Positions 35,160 through 45,342 of a DNA stretch of 64,000 nt are shown here, piece by piece. The DNA comes from Ruegeria sp. R14_0 (lineage in GTDB: Bacteria; Pseudomonadota; Alphaproteobacteria; Rhodobacterales; Rhodobacteraceae). Positions within the stretch are counted from its first letter, which is position 1, and each line of letters starts with the position of its first letter. The stretch spans positions 62,001-126,000 of the forward strand of contig NZ_JAGHRC010000011.1 of the NCBI RefSeq assembly GCF_017743975.1. Direction: 5' to 3'. The position numbers and the translations under genes are program-made. The notes under the pieces were generated by a model that ran no database searches, was not told where the DNA came from, and was given only the letters and a program-made list of their open reading frames with translations.

Positions 35160-35597
35160 ATGAACATGACGCCGCCGGAGGCCCCTGTGGATGGTAAAAA
35201 CCACCCCGGGGACAAGCCCCCGGCGGCGTCCGTTTGCGCGCCTGATACTTTGACCGTTCTCAAAAAACGGTCCGATTTTCTGAAAGCGGCCCGCGCGCGC
35301 AGGCAAGGCACGTCGTCGATGATGGTGCAGGGCCGCAAACGCGCCCCTGATGAAGATCAAGAAGCGGTCATTCGCGTCGGGTTCACCTGCTCCAAAAAGG
35401 TCGGCAATGCAGTCGCCCGTAATCGCGCCAAGCGCAGATTGCGCGAGGCCGCACGCGCTATATTGCCTGAACATGGTCGCGCGGGGTGGGATTATGTTCT
35501 GATTGGTCGGGCAGGCTCGACGTCAGACCGACCCTATTCCGCCTTGCTAGACGACCTTCGATATGCGCTACGAAAAATCCACGGCGCGCAGAAATGA
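35160..35597 (+). CDS. rnpA: Ribonuclease P protein component
   Basis: 145 aa. The RNase P protein helps the catalytic RNA trim tRNA 5' leaders. The core [20 protein letters not shown] and the RNA-binding [15 protein letters not shown] signature are present. The N-terminal 30 residues before the core are proline-rich and typical of alphaproteobacterial forms; ATG at 35160 or 35166 may start it. The stop overlaps the yidD start (ATGA). Confidence 0.95.
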   Translation: MNMTPPEAPVDGKNHPGDKPPAASVCAPDTLTVLKKRSDFLKAARARRQGTSSMMVQGRKRAPDEDQEAVIRVGFTCSKKVGNAVARNRAKRRLREAARAILPEHGRAGWDYVLIGRAGSTSDRPYSALLDDLRYALRKIHGAQK

Positions 35598-35842
35598 CTT
35601 TGCTCTCTCATATCATCGCCCTGCCGATCCGGATTTACCGGCTGGTGCTCAGCCCCTGGGTCGGCTTCAACTGCCGGTATCAGCCAACCTGCTCGGCCTA
35701 TGCCTTGGAAGCCCTCGAAAAACACGGTCCGATAAAAGGCACTGTGCTTGCGGCCCGCAGGATCGGACGGTGCCATCCTTGGGGTGGTGATGGATATGAT
35801 CCGGTCCCGGACAACAAGGACGACAAGGGGTGCTGTTCGTGA
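35594..35842 (+). CDS. yidD: Membrane protein insertion efficiency factor YidD
   Basis: 82 aa. The family pattern is clear: [13 protein letters not shown], then [19 protein letters not shown], then [17 protein letters not shown]. YidD is a small inner-membrane-associated protein that aids YidC-dependent insertion. It is translationally coupled to rnpA. In this genome yidC itself lies about 4.3 kb downstream, beyond aidB, ttcA and an EAL gene, so the usual adjacency has been interrupted. Confidence 0.95.
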   Translation: MTLLSHIIALPIRIYRLVLSPWVGFNCRYQPTCSAYALEALEKHGPIKGTVLAARRIGRCHPWGGDGYDPVPDNKDDKGCCS

Positions 35843-35908
35843 CCCCTCGTCAGACTTGACCAGCCTAAGGCTGCGCTGAACACTTGGACTACGCAACCCG
35901 AGGTTCAG

Positions 35909-37525
35909 ATGACATCCCAAGCTCGCCACACACTTCCTACACATGACGTTCTGAACCAGCCGCCGTTGCGAGGAGATACGAACGTGTGGTCGTCCGATCC
36001 GGTGCTACAGAACGCGGCGCGGTTCACCGGTGCGCGCACCGATCCGCTGGCATCCTATGGCGAGATCCTAGGCCGCGCCGAAACCCGGGAATTGGGGCGC
36101 GAGGCCAATCAGCACCCACCGGAATTGCGGCTGTTTGATCAGGGTGGCCGGCGTTTGGATGAGATACGCTTTCACCCTTCTTACCATAGGATCATGGATA
36201 TCAGCCAATCCGCGGGTTACGCATGCTTGGCCTGGGACGAGCAGCCCGGAGGCCACGCCACCCATGCCGCGATGATGTATATGGCCGGTCAGATTGAACC
36301 CGGCCATTGCTGTCCCCTGACCATGACATATGCAGCGATCCCTGCGCTTGAGGCCAACAGCGACATTGCTGCAATCTGGCGGCCCAAACTGATGGCCCGC
36401 AGCTATGATCCGTCGACGAAACCCATCGAACAAAAAACAAGCGCCACGCTGGGTATGGCAATGACCGAAAAACAGGGTGGTTCAGACGTGCGCGCCAACA
36501 CTACCATCGCCACACGGGATGGCGATCATTGGCGGTTACGCGGTCACAAATGGTTCTGTTCGGCCCCGATGTGCGACGGTTTTCTGACTTTGGCGCAGGC
36601 GCCCGGCGGGCTGACCTGTTTCCTCGTCCCCCGTTGGCTGGAAGGCGAGCGCAATGCGATCCACCTGATGCGCCTAAAAGACAAGCTGGGGAACAAGGCC
36701 AATGCCTCGTCTGAAATCGAGTATCATGACGCCCTTGCCTATCAGCTCGGGGACGAAGGCGCAGGCGTCCGCACCATCATCGAAATGGTGCATCATACGC
36801 GCCTCGACACAGCTGTCGCGCCCGCAGGTCTGATGCGCGCTGCCCTTGCTGAGGCGCATCACTGGGTCTCACACCGCAGCGCTTTTCAGCGTCGTTTGAT
36901 CGACCAACCCCTGATGCGCTCCGTTTTGGCGGACCTTGTGCTGGACTGGGAAGGCGCGCTGACCTTGGGCATGCGCGTTGCACAGGCCTTTGACGGGCAG
37001 ACGGACGAAGACAAAGCTTTTGCGCGCATCAGTGTCGCCCTGGCCAAGTTCCTGAACAACAAACGCTGCCCCACAGTCGTCGTCGAAGCGATGGAGGTGC
37101 TGGGCGGCATGGGCTACGTGGAAGACACTCAGATGCCCCTCCTCTACCGCGAAGCGCCGCTCAACAGCATTTGGGAGGGGTCAGGCAACGTGATCTGTCT
37201 GGACATTCTGCGCACCATCGCCCGCGACCCATTGGCGGCCGAGGCGTTGCAGGCGGAACTGGACAAGGCAACCGGGACCGACCGGCGTTATGACCAGGCG
37301 CTGAAGGCCCACCGCGAACGCTGGCCCGGAACGCCCGCAGAAGCCGAAGCGCGCTGGTTTGCCGAGAATACGGCGCTGCTGCTGACGGCCTGTCAGTTGT
37401 TGCGCCACGCCCCTAACGCAGTGGCGGATGGCTATATCGCGGCACGGCTCATGGGCCATAGCGGGCGGATCCCTGGGGCGGTGTCCGGTTTGGACACGGA
37501 TGCCTTGGTCGCACGCCTGGGCTGA
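35909..37525 (+). CDS. aidB: AidB-like acyl-CoA dehydrogenase family protein
   Basis: 538 aa flavoprotein of the AidB branch: the N-terminal THDVLNQPPLRGDTNVW block is specific to this branch, followed by MTEKQGGSDVRANTT and a C-terminal MEVLGGMGYVEDTQMP acyl-CoA dehydrogenase signature. In E. coli AidB belongs to the adaptive alkylation response and binds DNA; its true substrate is unsettled. It stands alone between yidD and ttcA. Confidence 0.9.
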   Translation: MTSQARHTLPTHDVLNQPPLRGDTNVWSSDPVLQNAARFTGARTDPLASYGEILGRAETRELGREANQHPPELRLFDQGGRRLDEIRFHPSYHRIMDISQSAGYACLAWDEQPGGHATHAAMMYMAGQIEPGHCCPLTMTYAAIPALEANSDIAAIWRPKLMARSYDPSTKPIEQKTSATLGMAMTEKQGGSDVRANTTIATRDGDHWRLRGHKWFCSAPMCDGFLTLAQAPGGLTCFLVPRWLEGERNAIHLMRLKDKLGNKANASSEIEYHDALAYQLGDEGAGVRTIIEMVHHTRLDTAVAPAGLMRAALAEAHHWVSHRSAFQRRLIDQPLMRSVLADLVLDWEGALTLGMRVAQAFDGQTDEDKAFARISVALAKFLNNKRCPTVVVEAMEVLGGMGYVEDTQMPLLYREAPLNSIWEGSGNVICLDILRTIARDPLAAEALQAELDKATGTDRRYDQALKAHRERWPGTPAEAEARWFAENTALLLTACQLLRHAPNAVADGYIAARLMGHSGRIPGAVSGLDTDALVARLG

Positions 37526-37569
37526 CCCGAATACTTGCCCGTTTGCGTCAACTGCTGTAGGGGCAGCGC

Positions 37570-38463
37570 ATGTTTGACGAAGCTGACGATATCCACCCGC
37601 TCTTTGCTGGCGCGCCCTCGACGACCGAGTTCAAGAAGCTGCGCAAGCGAATCGTGCGCCAAACCCGTGAGGCCATCGAGCAATATGGGATGGTGGACCC
37701 ATCGGCTCACGACAAGGATGGCAAACCGCCTCGCTGGCTGGTCTGCCTGTCGGGCGGCAAGGACAGCTATACCCTGCTGGCCGTTCTGTACGAGCTGAAA
37801 TGGCGCGGCCTTCTGCCCGTTGACCTGCTGGCCTGCAATCTGGATCAGGGACAGCCCGGCTTTCCGGCCACCGTTTTGCCCGAGTTTCTGGAACGTATGG
37901 GCGTTCCGCACAGGATCGAATATCAGGACACGTATTCCGTTGTAATGGACAAGGTCCCGCAAGGTCGGACCTATTGTGCACTCTGTTCTCGTCTGCGTCG
38001 CGGCAACTTGTATCGCATCGCGCGCGAGGAAGGATGCAGCGCCGTGGTGCTGGGCCATCACCGCGATGATATTCTTGAGACGTTCTTCATGAACCTCTTC
38101 CACGGCGGCCGTCTGGCTACCATGCCGCCCAAGCTGGTCAACGAAGAAGGCGACCTGTTCGTCTTTCGCCCTCTTGCCCATGTGGCTGAGGCCGATTGCG
38201 AGAAATTCGCCAACGCCATGAACTACCCCATCATCCCCTGCGATCTTTGCGGCAGCCAGGACGGGTTGCAGCGCCAGCAGGTGAAACAGATTCTCGACCA
38301 GTGGGAAAAGAACAGCCCCGGCCGCCGCCAGGTGATGTTCCGAGCGTTGACCAACGCGCGTCCATCTCATCTTTTGGACCCGAAACTATTTGATTTTCAG
38401 AACCTTATGCTCAATTCGGGTGAAAAAGACCTCAATTCGGACGAGATTCCGCAGCTGCGTTAA
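37570..38463 (+). CDS. ttcA: tRNA 2-thiocytidine synthetase TtcA
   Basis: 297 aa. It adds sulfur to cytidine 32 of certain tRNAs, using ATP and an iron-sulfur cluster. The PP-loop SGGKDS lies at 61-66; cluster cysteines are in TYCALC and IPCDLCGS. The length is normal. Confidence 0.94.
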   Translation: MFDEADDIHPLFAGAPSTTEFKKLRKRIVRQTREAIEQYGMVDPSAHDKDGKPPRWLVCLSGGKDSYTLLAVLYELKWRGLLPVDLLACNLDQGQPGFPATVLPEFLERMGVPHRIEYQDTYSVVMDKVPQGRTYCALCSRLRRGNLYRIAREEGCSAVVLGHHRDDILETFFMNLFHGGRLATMPPKLVNEEGDLFVFRPLAHVAEADCEKFANAMNYPIIPCDLCGSQDGLQRQQVKQILDQWEKNSPGRRQVMFRALTNARPSHLLDPKLFDFQNLMLNSGEKDLNSDEIPQLR

Positions 38464-38534
38464 CGAGTGACTCAGAATGGTTTCCTAGGGTCGACCAGAG
38501 CGTTTTGGACGCAAGGTAGAGGCCCGAACAACCG

Positions 38535-40067
38535 ATGTGGAAACATATCTCACTCAACAAAACCTTTGACTCTCTGACCGCGGCGCTAAGCGGACCCCCC
38601 GCTTTGGCATTTGCGCCAGCGATCAGTCTGGCTGCCTACTGGACGGGTGGGGAACGTGCGTTGATCGTCGTGGCCCTTGCGCTGCCGGTCGTATTTGCAT
38701 TGGCGGCGTCGACCGCGAACCGGGCCGGGAAACACGCCGGAGCCGATGGCGGTCTTACCCCCATCGAGACCTTTGCGCATGAGATGGGCACGCTGATAAA
38801 AAATCCACGCACAGATCATGACGCCGCATGCATGATTGTCGAACTGGACGGATTCCCCGACTTTCTGGATTTGCATGGGAATGCGGCCGGCCAACTGATG
38901 GCCGATCAGTTCCGCAGCCGGGTTCTATCGGTCATCCGTTCGCAGGACATTGCCACGGGTCTGGATCAGGGCAAGATCGTCATTGGCCTGCCTGCATCAC
39001 CTACTCTTGATCTCGAAGCCTGCATTCAGATGTCAGGACGTATTCAAGCCGCGGTTGACGAACCGATCGTTTTGAACGGTACAAGTGTCTATGTGTCTTG
39101 TTCGATCGGATTCTGCCTGCAATCCACGCTTTCAGATCACACCTTTGCCGACTGGATCGAAGCCGCAAGCGCGGCCTTAAGCGAAGCGCAGCGGAACGGC
39201 CCCGCCACTATCCGTGCTTACACGCCAGAAACATATCGCCGGGCCCGTGTCCGTGCGAATCTGCGCAGCGAGTTTCTTGCAGCTTTGGACAGCGGCGAAA
39301 TCCGTCCTTGGTTTCAGCCGCAAATCTCGACGGACACTGGGCAAATCACGGGATTCGAGGCTTTGGCCCGGTGGGAACACCCACAAAAGGGTGTGCTGGG
39401 GCCGCAGGTTTTCCTGCCGTTTGCCGAACAGGCTGACCTTATGGAACGGCTGGGCCAGGTTATGCGCCACCACGCGTTTGACGCGATGCGCGAATGGGAC
39501 CGGGCAGGCCTTATCGTGCCGCGGATTGGGGTGAACTTCTCGTCGGACGAACTGCGCGACCCGGCGCTGATTGACCGTTTGAGATGGGAGCTGGACCAAA
39601 GTGACCTGACCCCTGATCGACTGGCCGTGGAAATCCTTGAAACCGTGTTCTCCCGCCGTCCGGACGACGTGATAACACGCAATGTGACGAGCATGTCAAA
39701 GCTGGGCTGCTGCATTGACCTGGACGACTTTGGGACAGGTCACGCGTCCATTGCGTCGATCAAACGCTTTGATGTGTCACGCATCAAGATCGACCGCTCA
39801 TTTGTGGCCAAGGCAGACCGCGACGCCAGCCAACAGCAACTGGTGAGTGCGATTCTGACCATGGCAGAACGGCTGAGCGTCGAGACCCTGGCCGAAGGGG
39901 TCGAGACGCCCGGTGAACATGCTCTGATGGCGCAGCTGGGCTGTGATCACGTTCAGGGCTTTGGGATTGCAAAGCCCATGCCGTTCGAAAAAACGATGGA
40001 TTGGATGGCTGCACATCAGAACAAGCTGAACGGAATGCCGAAAATCGGACGCAAAGCAGGCCCATAG
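38535..40067 (+). CDS. Membrane GGDEF-EAL protein, likely c-di-GMP phosphodiesterase
   Basis: 510 aa. A short N-terminal membrane region (about 20-60) is followed by a GGDEF-like domain whose signature is lost (GLDQGKIVIGLP), then an EAL domain with all key residues: EALARW, GVNFSSDEL, LAVEILETVF, DLDDFGTGHAS, IKIDRSF and EGVETP. It should therefore break down cyclic di-GMP and not make it. It is a single gene between ttcA and yidC, with no linked partner. Confidence 0.9.
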   Translation: MWKHISLNKTFDSLTAALSGPPALAFAPAISLAAYWTGGERALIVVALALPVVFALAASTANRAGKHAGADGGLTPIETFAHEMGTLIKNPRTDHDAACMIVELDGFPDFLDLHGNAAGQLMADQFRSRVLSVIRSQDIATGLDQGKIVIGLPASPTLDLEACIQMSGRIQAAVDEPIVLNGTSVYVSCSIGFCLQSTLSDHTFADWIEAASAALSEAQRNGPATIRAYTPETYRRARVRANLRSEFLAALDSGEIRPWFQPQISTDTGQITGFEALARWEHPQKGVLGPQVFLPFAEQADLMERLGQVMRHHAFDAMREWDRAGLIVPRIGVNFSSDELRDPALIDRLRWELDQSDLTPDRLAVEILETVFSRRPDDVITRNVTSMSKLGCCIDLDDFGTGHASIASIKRFDVSRIKIDRSFVAKADRDASQQQLVSAILTMAERLSVETLAEGVETPGEHALMAQLGCDHVQGFGIAKPMPFEKTMDWMAAHQNKLNGMPKIGRKAGP

Positions 40068-40189
40068 ACGCGAATTAACACTATGGAACGCTGATCCGAG
40101 GTGAAATAAAGGCGATTCCGCTTGACCTTTGGCCCTGCACTCTGTTGAACCCAGCGGGTGTCTTTCACTGCTCAAGGTGGCTGTCCCAG

Positions 40190-42019
40190 ATGGACGATCA
40201 GAATAAGAATCTCATCCTCGCAACCGCGCTCAGCTTTCTGGTGATCCTGGTTTGGTTCGTGCTCTTTCCTCCGCCCGAGCAGACCACTCCTCCAGAAGCG
40301 ACCGAGATCAGTGCTACGGACGGAACCGAGATTCAAACGCCCAGCGCAGCGGGAACGAACACCGTCGGCGAAGCCACAGCAGACGCAACCGAAGTTGCAC
40401 CTGACGCGCAGGCCCCACGGATCGACATTGAAACGCCGCGCCTGAAGGGCAGCCTGTCCTTGTCCGGTGGCCGCATCGATGAGCTGTTCCTGAAGGACTA
40501 CAAAGTCTCGATCGACGAAGGCGCGCCCATCGTTGAACTGCTTTCGCCCGTGGGCTCCGACTCTGCCTACTACGCCCTGTACGGCTGGGCACCGGGTGCA
40601 GGTGTCGCCGGAGCTGATGTACCCGGCCCGAACACCCTGTGGACCGTCGAAAGCGGCGAGACACTCGGGGTAGATGCGCCCGTGACGCTGAAATGGGACA
40701 ACGGCAAGGGTCTAACCTTCCGCCGCACCATCGCGGTTGACCAAGACTATATGTTCACCGTCACCCAGTCCGTCCAGAACGACACCCAGGCCGAAGTCGG
40801 CATGGCCCCCTATGGGATTCTGGCTCGCCACGGCATTGGCGAAGACGGCGAACTGCCGGGTCTGAAGAACTTCTTCATCTTGCATGAAGGCGTGATGGTC
40901 ATGGCTGATGGCGTGCTGGACGAAATCGACTATGGCGACGTGCGCGACTTTGACATTGATCCGAACGAACGTGCGCAGGCCGAGGTCTTTCAGGTCAAAG
41001 AAGGTGGCTGGGTCGGCTTCACCGATCACTATTGGATGACGACCCTGATCCCCGAAGAAGGGGCCGCCTTCAAGGCCGCTGCAAAATACGACGCACGTCG
41101 CAAGATCTATCAGACAGAAACCGTCCTGCCGACCGTCGCAGTTGCACCGGGCGCGACCGAAGAGGTCACGACGCGGCTGTTTGCGGGCGCAAAGGAATGG
41201 GAGACGATCCGAGAGTATCAAGCCGATGGCGTTCAGAAGTTCATCGACAGCATTGACTGGGGTTGGTTCTATTTCCTGACCAAGCCTATCTTCTGGCTGC
41301 TGCACTACCTCAATGCCTTGATCGGCAACATGGGTTGGTCGATCATCGGCCTGACCCTGATCATCAAGGCGATCCTGTTCCCGCTGGCGTTCAAATCCTA
41401 CGTTTCAATGGCGAAGATGAAAGAGCTGCAGCCGCAGATGGAGGCCTTGAAAGAGGCCGCAGGCGACGATCGCCAGAAGATGCAGCAAGGCATGATGGAG
41501 CTGTACAAGAAAGAAAAGGTGAACCCGGCCGCGGGCTGTTTGCCGATCCTGATGCAGATCCCGATCTTCTTCTCGCTGTATAAAGTGATCTTTGTCACTA
41601 TCGAACTGCGCCAGGCCCCTTGGTTTGGCCCCTTCCGGGACCTCAGCGCCCCGGATCCGACCTCGATCATGAACCTGTTTGGCCTTCTGCCTTGGGCTGG
41701 GCCGCAGCCTGATACGTTCATGGCACTGATCTTCATCGGTATCCTGCCGCTGCTGCTGGGTATCTCGATGTGGCTGCAGCAAAAGCTGAACCCGGCACCA
41801 ACCGACCCGACGCAGGCGATGATCTTTGCCTGGATGCCGTGGGTGTTCATGTTCATGCTGGGCAGCTTTGCAAGCGGGCTGGTGGTGTACTGGATCGCAA
41901 ACAACACGATCACCTTCACGCAACAGTATTTGATCATGCGCAGCCAGGGTTACAAACCTGATGTGTTTGGCAACATAAAATCCGGTTTCAAACGAACGCC
42001 GAAAACGGATGACAAATGA
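40190..42019 (+). CDS. yidC: Membrane protein insertase YidC
   Basis: 609 aa. It inserts proteins into the inner membrane with or without SecYEG. The N-terminal anchor (LILATALSFLVILVWFVLF) is followed by a large periplasmic beta domain and the C-terminal five-helix core (WGWFYFLTKPIFWLLHYL, QIPIFFSLYKVIF, then NTITFTQQYLIM). The ATG at 40190 (MDDQNKN) is the family-typical start; an upstream in-frame start adds 15 residues with no match. The stop overlaps the MOSC gene start (ATGA). Confidence 0.96.
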   Translation: MDDQNKNLILATALSFLVILVWFVLFPPPEQTTPPEATEISATDGTEIQTPSAAGTNTVGEATADATEVAPDAQAPRIDIETPRLKGSLSLSGGRIDELFLKDYKVSIDEGAPIVELLSPVGSDSAYYALYGWAPGAGVAGADVPGPNTLWTVESGETLGVDAPVTLKWDNGKGLTFRRTIAVDQDYMFTVTQSVQNDTQAEVGMAPYGILARHGIGEDGELPGLKNFFILHEGVMVMADGVLDEIDYGDVRDFDIDPNERAQAEVFQVKEGGWVGFTDHYWMTTLIPEEGAAFKAAAKYDARRKIYQTETVLPTVAVAPGATEEVTTRLFAGAKEWETIREYQADGVQKFIDSIDWGWFYFLTKPIFWLLHYLNALIGNMGWSIIGLTLIIKAILFPLAFKSYVSMAKMKELQPQMEALKEAAGDDRQKMQQGMMELYKKEKVNPAAGCLPILMQIPIFFSLYKVIFVTIELRQAPWFGPFRDLSAPDPTSIMNLFGLLPWAGPQPDTFMALIFIGILPLLLGISMWLQQKLNPAPTDPTQAMIFAWMPWVFMFMLGSFASGLVVYWIANNTITFTQQYLIMRSQGYKPDVFGNIKSGFKRTPKTDDK

Positions 42020-42753
42020 CCGGTGAAGTGACCAGCCTCTGGCGGCATCCGATCAAAAGCCACGGTCGTGAAGCTGTGCAATCCGTAACCATGACCCCCG
42101 GGCAGACCATGCCCGGGGATCGTGTTTGGGCGGTTGCGCATGAGGCGTCCAAAGCGGACGGGTCGGATTGGGTGCCGTGCGCCAATTTCAGCCGTTGCGC
42201 GAAGGCGCCGCAGTTGATGGCGATTTCGGCCCGGACCAACGGGAACAGCCTGACCCTGTCTCACCCAGATCGTACCGATTTGACCTTTGACCCGGATCAC
42301 GAGGCTCAGGCCTTTCTGGACTGGGTCAAACCGCTGATGCCCGCGGACCGCGCTGCGTCGGCGCGAATCATCAGGGTCCCGGGGCGCGGCATGACCGACA
42401 GTGATTTCCCATCGATCAGCCTGTGCAACATGGCATCGAACCGCGCAGTCGGGCAAAAGCTGGATACCGATCTGTCGATCCATCGCTGGCGCGGAAACAT
42501 CTGGTTTGATGGTTTGCCGCTGTGGGAAGAATTCGACTGGGTTGGTCGCGAGGTTCAGGTTGGCGCGGTCGTGTTCCAAGTGCGCGAACGGATTACCCGC
42601 TGTTTGGCTACAACCGCCAACCCTGGCACAGGCCAGCGCGATGCTGACACTCTTGGCGCATTGGAAACATGGGGTCATCAGGATTTCGGCGTCTATGCCG
42701 AAGTTATCCGAGGTGGCGAAATCTCGGTCGGCGACAAGGTGCATCTGTTATGA
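42016..42753 (+). CDS. MOSC domain-containing protein
   Basis: 245 aa. The N-terminal barrel (VTSLWRHPIKSHGREA) and the C-terminal MOSC domain with the conserved cysteine in RCLATTANPGTG fit the family of molybdenum-cofactor sulfurase C-terminal domain proteins, which bind or transfer sulfur or the cofactor. It is coupled to yidC upstream and to engB downstream by ATGA overlaps. Confidence 0.88.
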   Translation: MTGEVTSLWRHPIKSHGREAVQSVTMTPGQTMPGDRVWAVAHEASKADGSDWVPCANFSRCAKAPQLMAISARTNGNSLTLSHPDRTDLTFDPDHEAQAFLDWVKPLMPADRAASARIIRVPGRGMTDSDFPSISLCNMASNRAVGQKLDTDLSIHRWRGNIWFDGLPLWEEFDWVGREVQVGAVVFQVRERITRCLATTANPGTGQRDADTLGALETWGHQDFGVYAEVIRGGEISVGDKVHLL

Positions 42754-43403
42754 ACACTCTGCCTTTCCCGTTGGCCGAAGACCCGGATGAATTCGCGTTG
42801 GAGCGTGGCCGCAAACTGTTTGCGGGACCGTCCGAGTTCGTCAAAGGCGTGGTCGCTATGAATGGCCTGCCGGCCCCTGACCGGCTTGAGGTCTGCTTTG
42901 CAGGCCGGTCCAACGTGGGAAAATCCAGCCTGATCAACGCCCTGACCGGCACCAAAGGTCTGGCGCGCGCGTCAAACACGCCGGGCCGCACACAAGAAAT
43001 CAACTTTTTCACCCAAGGCCCCGAGCTGTATTTGGTGGACCTGCCCGGATATGGATACGCCAACGCCCCGGTGAAGGTCGTCGAAAAATGGCAACGCCTG
43101 CTGAAACAGTACTTGAGCGGTCGTCAAACCCTGCGCCGGGCCTTTGTACTGATTGACTCGCGTCATGGGGTGAAACCCGTTGATGCCGAAATCATGAAGC
43201 TGCTGGACACCAGCGCCGTGACGTTTCAATGCGTGATGACCAAGGCCGACAAGGTGAAGGCCAACGATCGTCAGAAAGTTCTGGAGCAGGTACGCGGTGC
43301 GTTGTCCAAACACCCCGCTGCGTTCCCCGAGATCGTCCTGACCTCGTCCGAGAAAGGTGACGGCGTCCCGACCCTTCGTTCGATTATCGCGCATCTGGAA
43401 TGA
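42750..43403 (+). CDS. engB: Ribosome biogenesis GTP-binding protein YihA/YsxC
   Basis: 217 aa small GTPase needed for large-subunit assembly. Motifs: G1 GRSNVGKSS, G3 DLPGYGYA, G4 TKAD and G5-like TSSEKGDG. The start at 42750 is chosen because it overlaps the MOSC stop; an earlier frame opens inside the MOSC gene. The stop overlaps the next small gene (ATGA). Confidence 0.95.
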   Translation: MNTLPFPLAEDPDEFALERGRKLFAGPSEFVKGVVAMNGLPAPDRLEVCFAGRSNVGKSSLINALTGTKGLARASNTPGRTQEINFFTQGPELYLVDLPGYGYANAPVKVVEKWQRLLKQYLSGRQTLRRAFVLIDSRHGVKPVDAEIMKLLDTSAVTFQCVMTKADKVKANDRQKVLEQVRGALSKHPAAFPEIVLTSSEKGDGVPTLRSIIAHLE

Positions 43404-43768
43404 GTTTCGTAACCCCCATTTTCCCTGTGCTGACGGTGTTGGCGCTGGTGCTGACCAGTGCAATCCCGCAGGGCTGGATGCCAGCAATGGGCAGCGACGG
43501 GAAAGTGCTGCTGGTGATCTGCACCGGCGAAGGAACGGTTGAACAATGGGTTGATCTGGACCCGGACGAACCCACACATGACGACACGGATCAGCGCATC
43601 CTGTGCCCTTTCGCGGGTATAGGCGCTGATACTGTCCTGCCCTCGGTCGGCGCGGTTGTGCCGTTCGCTGCATCAATCCAGCCCCGCTGGGTTCATCGTG
43701 ACTTTACCCATCGCAGCGCCGGGTTCTACGCCCGCTACGATGCCAGGGCTCCGCCCCTCTTCTCCTGA
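43400..43768 (+). CDS. Small secreted DUF2946-like protein
   Basis: 122 aa. A hydrophobic N-terminus (PVLTVLALVLTSAIPQGWMPAM) looks like a signal or anchor, followed by VLLVICTGEG, an acidic stretch and CPFAGIG. The CTG...CPFA arrangement resembles DUF2946-type proteins often found near metal-handling and PepSY genes. It starts within the engB stop and lies 66 bases before a PepSY protein, so a link to metal or haem handling is possible. Family match is by eye only. Confidence 0.6.
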   Translation: MSFVTPIFPVLTVLALVLTSAIPQGWMPAMGSDGKVLLVICTGEGTVEQWVDLDPDEPTHDDTDQRILCPFAGIGADTVLPSVGAVVPFAASIQPRWVHRDFTHRSAGFYARYDARAPPLFS

Positions 43769-43834
43769 TTCACTTCCTTCCTTGTGAACCTGCGCAGGCG
43801 CTGCGCGGGGCAATTTTCGAATCCGGAGACTAAA

Positions 43835-45238
43835 ATGGCATTGGATAGCCAATCCCTGGGGGACACCCCGGCGCAGAATACTGCTGCGCAAAAATTCTAT
43901 TTCGCCGCCTGGCGGTGGCATTTCTATGCGGGGATTTTCGTCATCCCCTTTTTGATCGTTCTGGCCGTAACGGGGCTGATGATGATGTTCATCACTCAAT
44001 TTGACGGCCGTGACGGTGAAAAAATCGCGGTAGAGGTTCAGGGCACCGCCCTGCCCGCCTCACAACAAGCCGAAATCGCCCTAGCCACGGTGCCCGGTAC
44101 AGTCGTTGAGTGGATCGGCCCCAAAGCGACTGATCTGGCCACCGTGTTCCGTATCAAGACCGAAGAAGGCCAGCGCCTTGTGGCCGTTGACCCCTATGCC
44201 GGGGACGTTCTGCAAGTTTGGGACCGCCGCGCGGGTTGGTATGATCTGGCGGACAACATTCACTCGACCCTTCTGATCGGCACAACCGGCGACCGCATTC
44301 TTGAGATCGCCGCCGGGTTGAGCCTGTTGCTGGTCTTCACTGGCCTCTACCTGTGGTGGCCGCGCGGCAACGCAATCGCCGCGTTCGTCCCGAATCTGCG
44401 CGCGCGGGGCCGCGCTTTTTGGAAGTCCCTGCACGCGGTGGTCGGGTATTGGATGTCCGGTTTGCTGGTGGTCTTCCTGATCTCGGGCCTGTCCTGGGCG
44501 GGCGTCTGGGGCGGCATGATCGTGCAACCATGGAGCAGTTTCCCAGCCGAGAAATGGGACAATGTTCCCTTGTCTGACGAGACCCATGCCAGCATGAACC
44601 ACGGTCATCAGAACGACGTCCCTTGGGCGCTGGAACAGACACCTATGCCTGCCTCGGGTTCTGACGCCGGAATCGACGGCGTACCCCAAGGCACACCCGT
44701 GGACATCGATGCCCTCGTGGCGCTTGGCACCGCGCTGGACATGACTGGACGTTTCCGGGTCGCATATCCGGGCGGGGAAAATGGCGTCTGGACGCTGAAC
44801 CGGGACAGTATGAGCAGCGACTCGACCGATCCGGTGAATGACCGGACAGTGCATGTGGATCAGTACACCGGCAAGATCCTCGCCGACGTTCGGTACGAAG
44901 ACTATTCGCTGATGGGTAAATCCATGGCCCTCGGTATCCCGTTTCACATGGGCCTGATGGGAACGTGGAACTTTGTCCTGAACCTGGTCTTCTGCCTGTC
45001 GGTCATCTTTGTCTGCATCTCGGGCGCGATAATGTGGGTCAAGCGTCGGCCACAGCGCGCAGGGCGACTGGCGGCACCACCAATGCCATCTGAGATGCCG
45101 TTGTGGAAAGGGGCCGTTCTGATTGGCCTGTTCACTGCAATGGCCTTCCCCTTGGTCGGGCTGACCCTCCTGGCCGTGCTGGCGCTGGACTTGCTATTGA
45201 TCAGCAATATCCCGGCTGTGAAACGCGCCATGAGCTGA
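43835..45238 (+). CDS. PepSY-associated membrane protein
   Basis: 467 aa with four main membrane helices: one after the N-terminal WRWHFYAGIFVIPFLIV, one near LSLLLVFTGLYLWWP, one in GYWMSGLLVVFLISGLSWAG, and a C-terminal pair. PepSY-like domains face the periplasm. Histidines HFYAG, NIHST and LHAVVGYW in the helices suggest haem binding, as in the PepSY-TM (FpvG/PiuB-like) iron-reductase group. The ATG at 43835 follows a GGAG site; the longer frame is not used. An inverted repeat follows the stop (45244-45276). Confidence 0.86.
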   Translation: MALDSQSLGDTPAQNTAAQKFYFAAWRWHFYAGIFVIPFLIVLAVTGLMMMFITQFDGRDGEKIAVEVQGTALPASQQAEIALATVPGTVVEWIGPKATDLATVFRIKTEEGQRLVAVDPYAGDVLQVWDRRAGWYDLADNIHSTLLIGTTGDRILEIAAGLSLLLVFTGLYLWWPRGNAIAAFVPNLRARGRAFWKSLHAVVGYWMSGLLVVFLISGLSWAGVWGGMIVQPWSSFPAEKWDNVPLSDETHASMNHGHQNDVPWALEQTPMPASGSDAGIDGVPQGTPVDIDALVALGTALDMTGRFRVAYPGGENGVWTLNRDSMSSDSTDPVNDRTVHVDQYTGKILADVRYEDYSLMGKSMALGIPFHMGLMGTWNFVLNLVFCLSVIFVCISGAIMWVKRRPQRAGRLAAPPMPSEMPLWKGAVLIGLFTAMAFPLVGLTLLAVLALDLLLISNIPAVKRAMS

Positions 45239-45243
45239 CCTAG

Positions 45244-45276
45244 ATGGGCCGTCCCGGACCACCCGAGACGGCCCAT
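45244..45276. terminator. Stem-loop between PepSY gene and argB
   Basis: A 10-base stem ATGGGCCGTC / GACGGCCCAT with a 13-base loop lies just after the PepSY stop codon. There is no T-run, so it may be an inefficient or factor-assisted terminator. It separates the PepSY gene from argB. Confidence 0.45.
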
Positions 45277-45342
45277 TCCCCGATCCGGTCTTGGCAGCGC
45301 GTCACAAACCTCCTAACACGGAACCTCAAAGGGACAGCAGCC

